Positions 1 through 8,089 of a stretch of 64,000 nucleotides of DNA are shown one piece after another. Numbering within the stretch: the first letter of the stretch is position 1; every line of letters starts with the position of its first letter. The notes below the pieces were generated by a model. That model was given only the letters and a program-made list of their open reading frames with translations. It was not told the origin of the DNA and ran no database searches. Both the position numbers and the translations under genes were made by a program. The DNA comes from Rhizobium acidisoli (lineage in GTDB: Bacteria > Pseudomonadota > Alphaproteobacteria > Rhizobiales > Rhizobiaceae), in NCBI RefSeq assembly GCF_002531755.2, contig NZ_CP034998.1, positions 4,408,501-4,472,500 of the forward strand, written 5' to 3'.

Positions 1-264
1 GGTCGTGCGGCCGAGATTGTAGGTGATCTGCCCGGTTCGCATCTTCCGGCTCATCGTATCGACGGCGTTGGAGACGAGCTCCTCGGCAGCAAAGGCGACG
101 AAGGTTTCGAGGATGGCGAAAATCACCAGGAAATAGGGGATGGCGAGCAAGGCGAATTCGATCGCCGCGGCCCCCTCGCGCGAGCGGGCGAGAGCGCGAA
201 ACCGCAAGAATCGGAACGGCGCTGGGGAGTGCGCCTTATCCGCCTTCTGATCAATTACCGTCAT
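1..264 (-). CDS. TadE/TadG-like pilus assembly protein, partial (C-terminus outside window)
   Basis: An uninterrupted minus-strand frame runs from an ATG at 264 to the window edge, 88 codons with no stop. After a basic N-terminus it reads REGAAAIEFALLAIPYF (about residues 29-45), continues hydrophobic to about residue 61, and then becomes polar. A short basic leader followed by a Glu five residues into a hydrophobic helix is the TadE-like pseudopilin pattern of Flp pilus systems. Such proteins are processed by the prepilin peptidase and sit at the inner membrane as minor pilus components. It lies beside a stand-alone secretin N-domain gene and faces away from pilA. The start is chosen because it leaves a short leader; the upstream AGG is only a weak ribosome site. 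TadE and TadG types cannot be told apart without the missing C-terminus. Confidence 0.8.
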   Translation of the reverse strand, partial: MTVIDQKADKAHSPAPFRFLRFRALARSREGAAAIEFALLAIPYFLVIFAILETFVAFAAEELVSNAVDTMSRKMRTGQITYNLGRTT

Positions 265-377
265 TGCCTGGACCCGAGCGACATTCTCTGTCCGCCACAC
301 TAGGGTCCGTTCGTTGATTTTCCGTTTCAGTCTGACGCGACGATTTTAACGAATGGCTAAAGAAGTGCGGGAGCCGA

Positions 378-788
378 TCAGGGCGAGGTGGTGCCGGTCG
401 CCGCCTGCTGCGCATGCTGCTCGCAGTTCGGCGTGCAGGACAGCACGGAGCGTTCGGTCTGCCGGTAGACGCGCACCGTATTGCCCTCATCGATCGACAC
501 TAGAATGCGTTCGTCGAGGATGGCATTGCCGTCGGCATCGAGCAGCACCAGATTGGTGGTGCCGAAGCTGCGTCCTGTGAGGACGATGGTCTTGGCGTCG
601 GCGACGGTCGCATCGGCGACCTTGGCATTGCCGACGATGACCTTGCTGACAGGGCGGTCGAGCTTCAATACGCGCGCGTGATCCATATAGACACGCAGCA
701 TGTCATCGTCTGCGGCTGCGGAAACTCCCGAAACACCGAAAACGGCGATCATGCCGGCAAAGAAAATGGTTTTGCCGCTCGATGACAT
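378..788 (-). CDS. Stand-alone pilus/secretin N-terminal domain protein, exported
   Basis: The 136-residue product has a signal peptide (residues 1 to about 25, ending near GVSAAA). One domain follows, about residues 28-100, resembling the N-terminal domain of Flp secretins (Pfam T2SS-T3SS_pil_N). The same pattern, containing VIVGNAKVADATV and GRSFGTTNLVLLD, occurs at the start of CpaC in this window (LVSDPTMADAV and GKKVGQTNIFVF). A Cys pair lies near the C-terminus (SCTPNC). The ATG at 788 is preferred over a GTG seven codons upstream because AGAGGAC sits just before it and the signal peptide then begins at residue 1. The protein probably acts in the periplasm with the pilus secretin. It is divergent from pilA and co-directional with the TadE-like gene. 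Confidence 0.8.
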   Translation of the reverse strand: MSSSGKTIFFAGMIAVFGVSGVSAAADDDMLRVYMDHARVLKLDRPVSKVIVGNAKVADATVADAKTIVLTGRSFGTTNLVLLDADGNAILDERILVSIDEGNTVRVYRQTERSVLSCTPNCEQHAQQAATGTTSP

Positions 789-1167
789 TTGGTCCTCTTT
801 CACGATCACAGCGCAATATCGGCATAGAATGGAAAAAAATGGTGAACGAAGCCTTAAGCCAGTAGCCCTGTTCCGGAATGAGGCGTGATGATCCGATTTG
901 GCACGGCCTCTGCAAGCGCACGCGACGGTTGGAGGTCGTATTATGTGCTATTTCCGGATGAATGCAGCTGGTATAGCGGGAATATTGTTAAATATTGAGG
1001 TAAGCCCGTAAGAAAATACTTACTCTACAAAGGCATGTTGTCTCGTTCAAATCTCGTTAACTCTTTTCCTTAAGCCGATGGAAACGCCCATTCGCTAGGT
1101 TGCAGTCATCCGATCAACGGCAACAGTTGGCGGACGTGCTGAACATCAACTGGAGTTAGGAGTTACC
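789..1167. promoter_or_regulatory. Divergent control region upstream of pilA
   Basis: This 379-bp AT-rich stretch contains no convincing gene. It must hold promoters for pilA (right) and the secretin-domain gene (left). Visible elements are a sigma-54-like motif, TGGCACG-N4-CTGCA, at 899-914 with one mismatch to TTGCA; a small inverted repeat GTAAG-N6-CTTAC at 1008-1023; and two TTAA tetramers at 1057-1060 and 1070-1073. The TTAA spacing is 9 nt rather than the 7 nt of a canonical CtrA site. A good ribosome site (TTAGGAG) precedes pilA at about 1155. Confidence 0.5.
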
Positions 1168-1353
1168 ATGACCAAGCTTTTTAGCCGTTTTCTGAAGGAC
1201 GAATCCGGCGCGACCGCAATCGAATACGGCCTGATCGCAGCTCTCATTTCCGTAGCGCTCATCACCGGCGCAACGGCTCTCGGCGGCAAGATCGGCAACA
1301 CGTTTAACGGCTTGAGCACCAAGATGGACGGCGCCACTTCGGCGGCCAACTAA
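1168..1353 (+). CDS. pilA: Flp/Fap-type major pilin
   Basis: The 61-residue protein begins MTKLFSRFLKDESGATAIEYGLIAALISVAL. The short leader ends at G14 and is followed by ATAIEYGLI, the Flp pilin processing site with the conserved Glu-Tyr pair. A single hydrophobic helix of about 20 residues comes next, and then a short Gly/Ser/Ala-rich tail. Prepilin peptidase CpaA, encoded immediately downstream, should cleave after the Gly, and the mature subunit polymerises into the adhesive Flp pilus. A strong ribosome site (TTAGGAG) and a pair of hairpins after the stop fit a highly expressed gene transcribed partly apart from the rest of the operon. Length and motif agree with alphaproteobacterial PilA. 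Some rhizobial literature names the operon ctp. Confidence 0.95.
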   Translation: MTKLFSRFLKDESGATAIEYGLIAALISVALITGATALGGKIGNTFNGLSTKMDGATSAAN

Positions 1354-1386
1354 GACAAGCGCTGCCGACGCGGCTTCTGCCTAATA

Positions 1387-1409
1387 TCGGCCGAATTTGC
1401 TTCGGCCGA
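1387..1409. repeat. Hairpin downstream of pilA
   Basis: This is a perfect 9-bp inverted repeat, TCGGCCGAA and TTCGGCCGA, around a 5-nt loop. It has no T-run. Being just 3' of the pilin gene, it could protect a short abundant pilA transcript from 3' exonucleases. Confidence 0.55.
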
Positions 1410-1420
1410 ACTATCGAGCG

Positions 1421-1451
1421 GGCTCACAGGCTGAACGGCCGTGAGCCTTTT
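1421..1451 (+). terminator. Rho-independent terminator between pilA and cpaA
   Basis: The stem GGCTCAC (1421-1427) pairs with GTGAGCC (1441-1447), followed by TTTT. It lies between the pilA stop and the cpaA start, and so would separate strong pilA transcription from weaker read-through into the assembly genes. Confidence 0.65.
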
Positions 1452-1478
1452 CGCATCAAGTCAGGATCGGGTATACGC

Positions 1479-1991
1479 ATGATCGCAGCTGCAGTCTTCA
1501 TGATACTGCCACTCTGCCTGGCCATGGCGGGCTTCTCGGATCTGTTCACTATGACGATCCCGAACCGCGTTTCCCTGATCCTCATCGTCTCCTTCTTCGT
1601 TCTCGCGCCTCTTTCCGGCCTAGGCTTGCAAGCGATCGGCATGCATCTCGCAGCAGCCGCCATCGTCTTTTCCGCGTGTTTCGCTCTTTTTGCCTTCAAT
1701 GTGATGGGTGGCGGCGACGCCAAGCTGTTGAGCGCCACCGCGCTCTGGTTCGGTCTGAACGAATCCCTTCTTTTCCTGATGAGCGATGTTGCCATCATCG
1801 GCGGCTTCATCACCTTGCTGATCCTGATGGTAAGGGCGCAAGCGGATACGATCCTCGCTATCGGCCTGCCGGTGCCGAACTCGATCCTCATCGCCAAGAA
1901 AATCCCCTACGGTATTGCGATCGCGATTGGCGGCTTCATGGCCTTCCCGTCCTCGCCGCTCTTCCTCACCACGCTGGAAAGCCTGAAATAA
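1479..1991 (+). CDS. cpaA: Prepilin peptidase, A24 family
   Basis: The 170-residue polytopic membrane protein matches the compact CpaA/TadV class of aspartic prepilin peptidases, which lack the N-terminal methylase domain of PilD. The two catalytic aspartates are likely the Asp in FSDLFTMTIPN (about residue 21) and the one in MGGGDAKLL (about 79), the GxGD motif. It should cleave the Gly-containing leaders of PilA and the TadE-like pseudopilins at the inner membrane. It follows pilA after a terminator-like hairpin and precedes cpaB by 110 bp. That gap contains a near-perfect palindrome, GGCATTTTAAATGCC (1993-2007), and a TTAACCAT motif (2034-2041). Confidence 0.93.
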   Translation: MIAAAVFMILPLCLAMAGFSDLFTMTIPNRVSLILIVSFFVLAPLSGLGLQAIGMHLAAAAIVFSACFALFAFNVMGGGDAKLLSATALWFGLNESLLFLMSDVAIIGGFITLLILMVRAQADTILAIGLPVPNSILIAKKIPYGIAIAIGGFMAFPSSPLFLTTLESLK

Positions 1992-2033
1992 CGGCATTTT
2001 AAATGCCCGTTAACTTAAAATGTAAGCGTTCCA

Positions 2034-2041
2034 TTAACCAT
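2034..2041 (+). promoter_or_regulatory. Possible CtrA half-site upstream of cpaB
   Basis: TTAACCAT matches the half-site form of the CtrA motif described in alphaproteobacteria. It lies about 60 bp before the cpaB start in an AT-rich gap with further TTAA tetramers at 2010-2018. Short AT-rich words occur by chance, so support is limited to position and the known cell-cycle control of Flp pili in this class. Confidence 0.25.
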
Positions 2042-2101
2042 AATTATACCAATTGCTGAGCATTCTGCAGGGCGAACATATCGTGCCCTGAGGAATGATC
2101 G

Positions 2102-2917
2102 ATGAAACCGGCCCGCCTTATAATCCTAGCTGTCGCCGTGGTGGCAGCCGGCCTTGCCGGCTTCCTGGCGATGCAAATGGCAGGCAACGGCGGTGTCGTC
2201 ACCCAGGTTCAGTCGGTCATCGAGAAGGAACCGACCGTCAACATCCTCGTCTCGAGCGCCAATCTGGCGGTCGGTGAAAGGCTTGACGACAAGTCGGTTC
2301 ATTGGATGCCCTGGCCGCAGGGCGGTGTCGTCCCCGGCCTGATCACCGAAGCCGACAAGCCGGACGCGATCAAGGATCTGCAGGGTGCCGTCGTGCGTCT
2401 GCCGATTTTCGAAGGCGAACCGATTCGGCCAGAAAAGGTCGCCGATTCCAACAGCCGCATCCTTTCCTCGCTCTTGCCGGCCGGTAAGCGCGCCGTCGCG
2501 ACCGAGATCTCGGTGGCGACGGGTGCCGGCGGTTTCATCCTGCCGAACGACCGCGTCGACGTCATCATGGTCCGCAAGGGTACCGAGGCCAATAAGCTCA
2601 TCACCGAAACCGTGCTGAGCAATGTCCGCGTCCTCGCCATCGACCAGCAGATCCAGGAAAAGGACGACGGCTCGAAGGCCGTGGTCGGCACGACCGCCAC
2701 ACTCGAGCTTACGCCGGATCAGACCAAGGTTCTCGCTGTCGCCCAGCAGATGGCGGACCGGCTGTCGCTGGCGCTGCGCTCGGTCGCCGATGCGCAGGAG
2801 CAGGATACCAGCGCTGCCGACTATCTGCTGAGCGGCGACAACGGCAGTGCGATCATCCAGGTCATCAAATCGGGCGCCATCGTCACCGATGCCAGCGCAG
2901 CGCCGAAGGCGGAGTAA
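2102..2917 (+). CDS. cpaB: Flp pilus assembly protein CpaB/RcpC
   Basis: The 271-residue protein has an N-terminal membrane anchor (about residues 5-25, ILAVAVVAAGLAGFLA). An SAF-like segment follows (about 47-115, VNILVSSANLAVGERLDDKSV through FEGEPIRPEKV), and then an RcpC-type domain with the motif GFILPNDRVDVIMVRKG (about 143-160). CpaB proteins sit in the periplasm and assist the secretin channel. The ribosome site is GAGGAATG. The gene precedes cpaC by 6 bp, so the two are almost certainly co-transcribed and translationally linked. Confidence 0.93.
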   Translation: MKPARLIILAVAVVAAGLAGFLAMQMAGNGGVVTQVQSVIEKEPTVNILVSSANLAVGERLDDKSVHWMPWPQGGVVPGLITEADKPDAIKDLQGAVVRLPIFEGEPIRPEKVADSNSRILSSLLPAGKRAVATEISVATGAGGFILPNDRVDVIMVRKGTEANKLITETVLSNVRVLAIDQQIQEKDDGSKAVVGTTATLELTPDQTKVLAVAQQMADRLSLALRSVADAQEQDTSAADYLLSGDNGSAIIQVIKSGAIVTDASAAPKAE

Positions 2918-2923
2918 GAGAAC

Positions 2924-4429
2924 GTGCAAATGGGCAATTCAACGCGGCGCGCCGGGCTTCTCCTCACAGGTTTTTTCTCGCTGGCGGTCGGTATCTCCGG
3001 TATTGCGCCGGCCTCTTTCGCGCCGCTTCTGGGCTCCAGCGAGGCGCGTGCCGATTCCGAGAACCTGGTTCGCATCTCGCAGACCGGCCGCGATGCCCAT
3101 CGTCGGCTGAAGCTCGGGCTGAACAAGGCCGTTGTCGTCGATCTGCCGGAGGATGCGCATGATATTCTCGTCTCCGATCCGACCATGGCCGATGCCGTCA
3201 CCCGCACCTCGCGGCGCATCTACCTGTTCGGCAAGAAGGTCGGCCAGACGAATATTTTCGTTTTCGGCGCCGGCGGGCAGGAGATCGTCAATCTCGACAT
3301 CGAGATCGAGCGCGATGTTTCCGGCCTCGAAGTCAATCTCCACCGCTTCATTCCAGACTCCAACATCAATGTCGAAATCGTCTCCGACAACATCGTGCTG
3401 ACCGGCACCGTGCGCACGCCGCAGGATGCCACGCAGGCGGCCGATCTGGCGCAAGTCTTCCTGAAGGGCGGCGAGGCCACGACCAGAACCGAGACGGCAT
3501 CGGGTACCGGCGGCGACAGCTCGGTGGCGCTTTTTGCTGAAGGCCGCCAGACCTCGCAGGTCGTCAACCTGCTGCAGATCGAAGGCGAAGACCAGGTCAC
3601 CCTCAAGGTGACGATCGCCGAGGTTCGTCGCGAGGTGCTGAAGCAGCTCGGCTTCGACAATCTGGTTTCCAATTCCTCCGGCATGACGGTCGCCCAGCTC
3701 GGCAGCCCCAGCGCCGACAGCGCCACATCCGTCGTTGGCGGTGGCCTGGCGGCGCTTTTCAAGAGCTCGATCGGGAAATATGACATTTCGACCTACCTCA
3801 ACGCGCTGGAGCAGGCCAAGGTCGTCAAGACGCTCGCCGAGCCGACGCTGACGGCAATATCGGGCCAGGCCGCGACCTTCAATTCCGGCGGCCAACAGCT
3901 CTATTCGACAACCGACAGCAACGGCAACGTCACCGTCGTGCCGTTCAACTACGGTATCAACCTCGCCTTCAAGCCGGTCGTGCTCTCATCGGGACGCATC
4001 AGTCTGCAGATCAAGACCAATGTCTCCGAACCGGTCGCCGGCAGCAGCGGCGCGACCTATCAGCGCCGCTCGGCGGAAACCTCGGTGGAACTGCCCTCGG
4101 GCGGCTCCATCGCGCTGGCCGGCCTGATTCGCGACAACGTCTCGCAGACGATGGGCGGCACACCTGGCGTATCGAAAATCCCGCTGCTCGGTACCCTCTT
4201 CCGCCAGAAGGGTTTCGAGCGTCAGGAAACCGAGCTTGTCATCATCGCGACGCCCTATCTGGTGCGCCCGGTGGCGCGCAATCAACTCAATCGGCCGGAC
4301 GATAATTTCAGCCCCGAGAACGACGGTGCGACCTTCTTCCTCAACCGTGTCAACAAGGTCTATGGCCGCCGCGAGGCGCCCGTCGCCGATGCGCAGTTCC
4401 ACGGATCGATCGGGTTCATCTACAAATGA
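2924..4429 (+). CDS. cpaC: Flp pilus outer-membrane secretin
   Basis: The 501-residue protein has a signal peptide (residues 1 to about 43), the pilus secretin N-domain (about 48-125), and a BON-like segment (about 140-180, NIVLTGTVRTPQDA). The C-terminal secretin domain (about 225-470) includes AEPTLTAISGQAATFNSGG, VELPSGGSIALAGLI and GVSKIPLLGTLFRQKGF. It should form the multimeric outer-membrane pore for the pilus. Two starts are possible, a GTG at 2924 and an ATG two codons later; the overlap with the next gene and the 6-bp gap to cpaB do not decide between them. Its stop overlaps the cpaD start as ATGA. Confidence 0.94.
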   Translation: MQMGNSTRRAGLLLTGFFSLAVGISGIAPASFAPLLGSSEARADSENLVRISQTGRDAHRRLKLGLNKAVVVDLPEDAHDILVSDPTMADAVTRTSRRIYLFGKKVGQTNIFVFGAGGQEIVNLDIEIERDVSGLEVNLHRFIPDSNINVEIVSDNIVLTGTVRTPQDATQAADLAQVFLKGGEATTRTETASGTGGDSSVALFAEGRQTSQVVNLLQIEGEDQVTLKVTIAEVRREVLKQLGFDNLVSNSSGMTVAQLGSPSADSATSVVGGGLAALFKSSIGKYDISTYLNALEQAKVVKTLAEPTLTAISGQAATFNSGGQQLYSTTDSNGNVTVVPFNYGINLAFKPVVLSSGRISLQIKTNVSEPVAGSSGATYQRRSAETSVELPSGGSIALAGLIRDNVSQTMGGTPGVSKIPLLGTLFRQKGFERQETELVIIATPYLVRPVARNQLNRPDDNFSPENDGATFFLNRVNKVYGRREAPVADAQFHGSIGFIYK

Positions 4430-5184
4430 GCGGGGCAGGATCGGCAGCAATGGAAGAGAACAGAGATCAGGCGATGGCCCATATCAATTCGACGACACCC
4501 CGCTTCGGAATCGAGAAAGGGCTTTTTGCCGCGGTCGCCATGGCGCTGGCAGTGCTTTCCGGATGCGCCGGCCCGCACGACCAGCTAACGACTGGCGGCA
4601 TTCCCGACGACTATCGCGCCCGCCACCCGATCATCGTGACCGAAGCGGAACAGACGGTCGATATACCCGTGGCCTCCACCGATCGCCGGCTGACAAACGC
4701 CCAGCGCGACCTCATTCGCGGTTTTGCCGCAAACTACATCGCCCGCGCCTCGGGTCCGGTTTACGTGCTGTCGCCGCAAGGCTCGCCGAATTCGGCGGCA
4801 GCTTATCAGCTGCGCAATCAGGTCCGTGCCGAGTTGGCCTCAAGGGGGATAGCAAGCTCGAAAATCGTCAATACCTCCTATGCCGCGGTCGGGCCCGGCG
4901 ATGCGGCGCCGATCCGGCTGAGCTTTACCGGCACCACCGCGATCACCACCCAATGCGGCCAGTGGCCGAAAGACATCTCGAACGATTTCACCAACCAGAA
5001 TTACTATAATTTCGGCTGTGCTTCGCAGAACAACCTCGCCGCCCAGATCGCCAATCCGGAGGATCTGGTGGCGCCACGCGGCATGACGCCGATCGATGCG
5101 CAGCGCCGCAACAATGCTATCCAGGAATACCGGACGACGACGTCGACGATCGAAGAGGTCACCGGCAGCGACAGCAGCTTCTGA
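4426..5184 (+). CDS. cpaD: CpaD family pilus assembly lipoprotein
   Basis: The 252-residue product carries a lipoprotein signal with lipobox VLSGC at about residues 43-47. An extended periplasmic region follows, with YVLSPQGSPNSAAAYQLR and a paired-Cys region (TQCGQWPKDIS and NFGCASQNNLAAQIANPED), both typical of CpaD/TadX proteins. Members are outer-membrane lipoproteins that help secretin assembly. The first ATG overlaps the cpaC stop. An internal ATG at 4474 (MAHIN) would give a more usual-length signal peptide and may be the true start. The final LVAPRGMTPIDAQRR segment is also characteristic of the family. Confidence 0.9.
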   Translation: MSGAGSAAMEENRDQAMAHINSTTPRFGIEKGLFAAVAMALAVLSGCAGPHDQLTTGGIPDDYRARHPIIVTEAEQTVDIPVASTDRRLTNAQRDLIRGFAANYIARASGPVYVLSPQGSPNSAAAYQLRNQVRAELASRGIASSKIVNTSYAAVGPGDAAPIRLSFTGTTAITTQCGQWPKDISNDFTNQNYYNFGCASQNNLAAQIANPEDLVAPRGMTPIDAQRRNNAIQEYRTTTSTIEEVTGSDSSF

Positions 5185-5195
5185 GACGGAACGGG

Positions 5196-6476
5196 ATGAT
5201 GAGCGCGATCGAATACGAAATCAAAAATCCGAGCGAGCTTCGCCACGCCGAGGAGGCCGTGCGCATGGCGGACCTGGAAAACATGCGGCCGCTGCCACGC
5301 ATTTCCGTGCATGCCTTCTGCGAGAGCGAGGCTCTGCAGCAGGTCATGGAACGTTGCGCCAATGATCGACGTGTGGCCAAGGTCAGCCTGCGCATTACCA
5401 GCGGCGGCATCGCCGCTGCCGCCAATATGTTTTCCGGCGCCCCGACGCCGAACCTCATCATCCTCGAGACCAAGGCGAACGCCGGCAGTCTCCTCGCCGA
5501 GCTTGCGCCGCTCGCCGCCGTTTGCGATCCCAGCACCAAGGTCGTCATTGTCGGCTATTACAACGATATCGCGCTTTATCGCGAACTCATCCGTAACGGC
5601 ATCTCCGAATATATGGTCCAGCCCGTCGCCATGCCTGATATTCTGACGGCGATGGCCTCGATCTTCGTCGATCCGGAGGCAGAGCCGCTCGGCCGCAGCA
5701 TCGCCTTTATCGGCTCGAAGGGCGGCACCGGCGCTTCGACCATCGCGCATAATTGCGCCTTCGGTATTTCCAATCTCTTCTCCACCGAAACGATCCTGGC
5801 CGATCTCGACCTGCCCTATGGTACGGCGAACATCGACTTCGATCAGGATCCGGCGCTCGGCATCGCCGAAGCGGTCTTCGCGCCCGATCGTCTCGATGAG
5901 GTCTTCCTCGACCGCCTGCTGACGAAATGCTCCGAGCATCTTTCCTTGCTTGCGGCACCCTCGCTGCTGGACCGCGCTTATGATTTCGACGGCCATGCTT
6001 TCCAGCCGGTGCTCGATGTCCTGCAGCGCAGCGCGCCCGTCACCGTGCTCGACGTTCCGCATGCATGGTCGGAATGGACACGTTCGGTGCTGTCGAGCGT
6101 CGACGAAGTGGTCATCACCGCGGTTCCCGATCTCGCCAACCTGCGCAATGCCAAGAACATGCTCGATGCGCTGCGCAAGATGCGGCCGAACGACAAGCCG
6201 CCGCATCTCGTCCTCAATCAGGTCGGCATGCCGAAGCGCCCGGAGATTTCACCGTCGGATTTCTGTCAGCCGCTGGAGATCGATCCGATCGCGATCATCC
6301 CCTTCGACATCAATCTTTTCGGCAATGCCGCCAATAGCGGCCGGATGATCTCGGAAGTCGACCCGAAATCGCCGACGGCGGAGACCTTTTCGCAGATCTC
6401 GCACATCGTCACCGGCCGTGTCGCCATCAGGAAGGCGAAGAAGGCCGGCCTGCTGGGCCTCCTGAAGCGTAAGTAG
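5196..6476 (+). CDS. cpaE: CpaE family pilus assembly ATPase
   Basis: The 426-residue cytoplasmic protein has a degenerate receiver-like N-terminal domain (about 60-150) and a MinD/ParA-like P-loop domain. The latter contains the deviant Walker A motif SKGGTGAST (about 173-181) and DLDLPYGTANIDFD nearby. CpaE/TadZ proteins place the Flp pilus machinery at the cell pole. The gene starts 12 bp after cpaD and has a GGAACGGG ribosome site. The receiver-like domain appears to lack a full phosphorylation pocket, as is usual for the family. A 132-bp gap containing a repeat palindrome separates it from cpaF. Confidence 0.93.
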   Translation: MMSAIEYEIKNPSELRHAEEAVRMADLENMRPLPRISVHAFCESEALQQVMERCANDRRVAKVSLRITSGGIAAAANMFSGAPTPNLIILETKANAGSLLAELAPLAAVCDPSTKVVIVGYYNDIALYRELIRNGISEYMVQPVAMPDILTAMASIFVDPEAEPLGRSIAFIGSKGGTGASTIAHNCAFGISNLFSTETILADLDLPYGTANIDFDQDPALGIAEAVFAPDRLDEVFLDRLLTKCSEHLSLLAAPSLLDRAYDFDGHAFQPVLDVLQRSAPVTVLDVPHAWSEWTRSVLSSVDEVVITAVPDLANLRNAKNMLDALRKMRPNDKPPHLVLNQVGMPKRPEISPSDFCQPLEIDPIAIIPFDINLFGNAANSGRMISEVDPKSPTAETFSQISHIVTGRVAIRKAKKAGLLGLLKRK

Positions 6477-6490
6477 ACGATGAGCAACTC

Positions 6491-6516
6491 CAGCAAAAGT
6501 GTGCAGCGGTTTTGCG
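6491..6516. repeat. Dispersed palindromic element, copy A
   Basis: This segment reads AGCAAAAGTGTGCAGCGG followed by TTTTGCG. Its reverse complement nearly matches the sequence at 25328-25352, differing at about two positions. The ends (GCAAAA and TTTTGC) form an inverted repeat. It lies in the cpaE-cpaF gap beside a second palindrome (6543-6583), an arrangement like the mosaic intergenic elements known from rhizobia. Confidence 0.6.
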
Positions 6517-6542
6517 TCAGGAATTGCGTGAAAACAAAAAGA

Positions 6543-6583
6543 TAGAGCATTTCCGTGACTCGGAGAAAAACGGAAATGCTCTA
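6543..6583. repeat. Perfect 14-bp inverted repeat in the cpaE-cpaF gap
   Basis: TAGAGCATTTCCGT (6543-6556) is the exact reverse complement of ACGGAAATGCTCTA (6570-6583), with a 13-nt loop. No T-run follows, so it is not a classical terminator. It could form a stable hairpin in the polycistronic pilus mRNA or be a copy of a dispersed repeat family. Confidence 0.75.
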
Positions 6584-6608
6584 GAACAAGCAGATTGGAT
6601 TAAGCGGC

Positions 6609-8084
6609 ATGTTTGGAAAACGCGGAAATGAAGGGTCCGGAAAGGTCGGAGGAGCGATTGCTCCCCCGCCGCCGGCTCCGGCTGCCGCCCCCGCGGCCTC
6701 TTCCCCCTCCATTCTGGTCGAACCCTCGCGTGAGCCCGCACGCCAGCAGGTGACGCCGCCACCGATGCAGACGCCGCAGCGCAAGCGCCCTGTCCGCACC
6801 GATGAGTATTACGACACCAAGGCGCAGGTCTTTTCCGCGCTGATCGATACGATCGATCTCTCGCAGCTTTCCAAGCTCGACGGCGAAAGCGCGCGCGAGG
6901 AAATCCGCGACATCGTCAACGACATCATCACCATCAAGAACTTTGCGATGTCGATCTCCGAGCAGGAAGAACTGCTCGAGGATATTTGCAACGACGTCCT
7001 CGGCTACGGTCCGCTGGAGCCGTTGCTGGCGCGTGACGACATCGCCGACATCATGGTCAACGGCGCCGGCCAGACCTTCATTGAAGTCGGTGGCAAGACG
7101 ATCGAATCCGAGATCCGCTTCCGCGACAATGCCCAGCTTCTCTCGATCTGCCAGCGCATCGTCAGCCAGGTCGGCCGCCGCGTCGACGAATCGAGCCCGA
7201 TCTGCGACGCCCGCCTGCCTGATGGCTCGCGCGTCAACGTTATCGCGCCGCCGTTGTCGATCGACGGGCCGGCGCTCACCATCCGCAAATTCAAGAAGGA
7301 CAAGCTGACGCTCGATCAGCTCGTCCGTTTCGGTGCGATCACGGCTGAGGGCGCGACCGTGCTGCAGATCATTGGCCGGGTGCGCTGCAACGTCGTCATC
7401 TCAGGCGGTACCGGCTCGGGCAAGACGACGCTTTTGAACTGCCTTACCAACTATATCGACAGGGATGAACGCGTCATTACCTGCGAGGATACGGCCGAAC
7501 TGCAGCTGCAGCAGCCGCATGTCGTGCGTTTGGAAACGCGCCCGCCGAATATCGAAGGCGAGGGCGAGATTACCATGCGCGATCTGGTCAAGAACTGCCT
7601 GCGTATGCGTCCCGAGCGCATCATCGTCGGCGAAGTGCGCGGACCTGAAGTTTTCGACCTGCTGCAGGCGATGAACACCGGTCACGACGGCTCGATGGGC
7701 ACCATCCACGCCAACACGCCGCGCGAATGCCTGAGCCGTATCGAATCGATGATCGCCATGGGTGGCTTCACCCTGCCGGCAAAGACGGTGCGGGAGATCA
7801 TCTCCAGCTCGGTGGATGTGATCGTCCAGGCGGCGCGCCTTCGCGACGGTTCGCGCCGCATCACTCAGATCACCGAGGTGATCGGCATGGAGGGTGACGT
7901 CATCATCACCCAGGACCTGATGCGTTACGAGATCGAAGGCGAGGATGCCGGCGGCCGCCTGATCGGCCGGCACATGTCGACCGGCGTCGGCAAGCCGCAT
8001 TTCTGGGATCGCGCCCGCTACTTCAACGAGGAAAAGCGTCTTGCCGCCGCCCTCGACGCGATGGAAGCGAAAACGAAGGATTAG
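6609..8084 (+). CDS. cpaF: Flp pilus secretion ATPase CpaF/TadA
   Basis: The 491-residue traffic ATPase has a variable Pro/Ala-rich N-terminus (1 to about 60), an N-domain (about 80-240) and a RecA-like core. The core contains Walker [10 protein letters not shown] (about 265-273), the Asp-box region [11 protein letters not shown], a Walker B-like segment RIIVGEVRG (about 336-344) and the His-box region [15 protein letters not shown]. It powers pilin extrusion together with TadB and TadC at the inner membrane. The start is an ATG with only a weak upstream ribosome site; no better alternative is visible. It is followed by tadB after 5 bp. Confidence 0.95.
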   Translation: MFGKRGNEGSGKVGGAIAPPPPAPAAAPAASSPSILVEPSREPARQQVTPPPMQTPQRKRPVRTDEYYDTKAQVFSALIDTIDLSQLSKLDGESAREEIRDIVNDIITIKNFAMSISEQEELLEDICNDVLGYGPLEPLLARDDIADIMVNGAGQTFIEVGGKTIESEIRFRDNAQLLSICQRIVSQVGRRVDESSPICDARLPDGSRVNVIAPPLSIDGPALTIRKFKKDKLTLDQLVRFGAITAEGATVLQIIGRVRCNVVISGGTGSGKTTLLNCLTNYIDRDERVITCEDTAELQLQQPHVVRLETRPPNIEGEGEITMRDLVKNCLRMRPERIIVGEVRGPEVFDLLQAMNTGHDGSMGTIHANTPRECLSRIESMIAMGGFTLPAKTVREIISSSVDVIVQAARLRDGSRRITQITEVIGMEGDVIITQDLMRYEIEGEDAGGRLIGRHMSTGVGKPHFWDRARYFNEEKRLAAALDAMEAKTKD

Positions 8085-8089
8085 GCGAG

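Noticed and set aside
1057..1073. Canonical CtrA site upstream of pilA
   Set aside because: The two TTAA words are 9 nt apart rather than 7, so only a weak half-site reading is possible.
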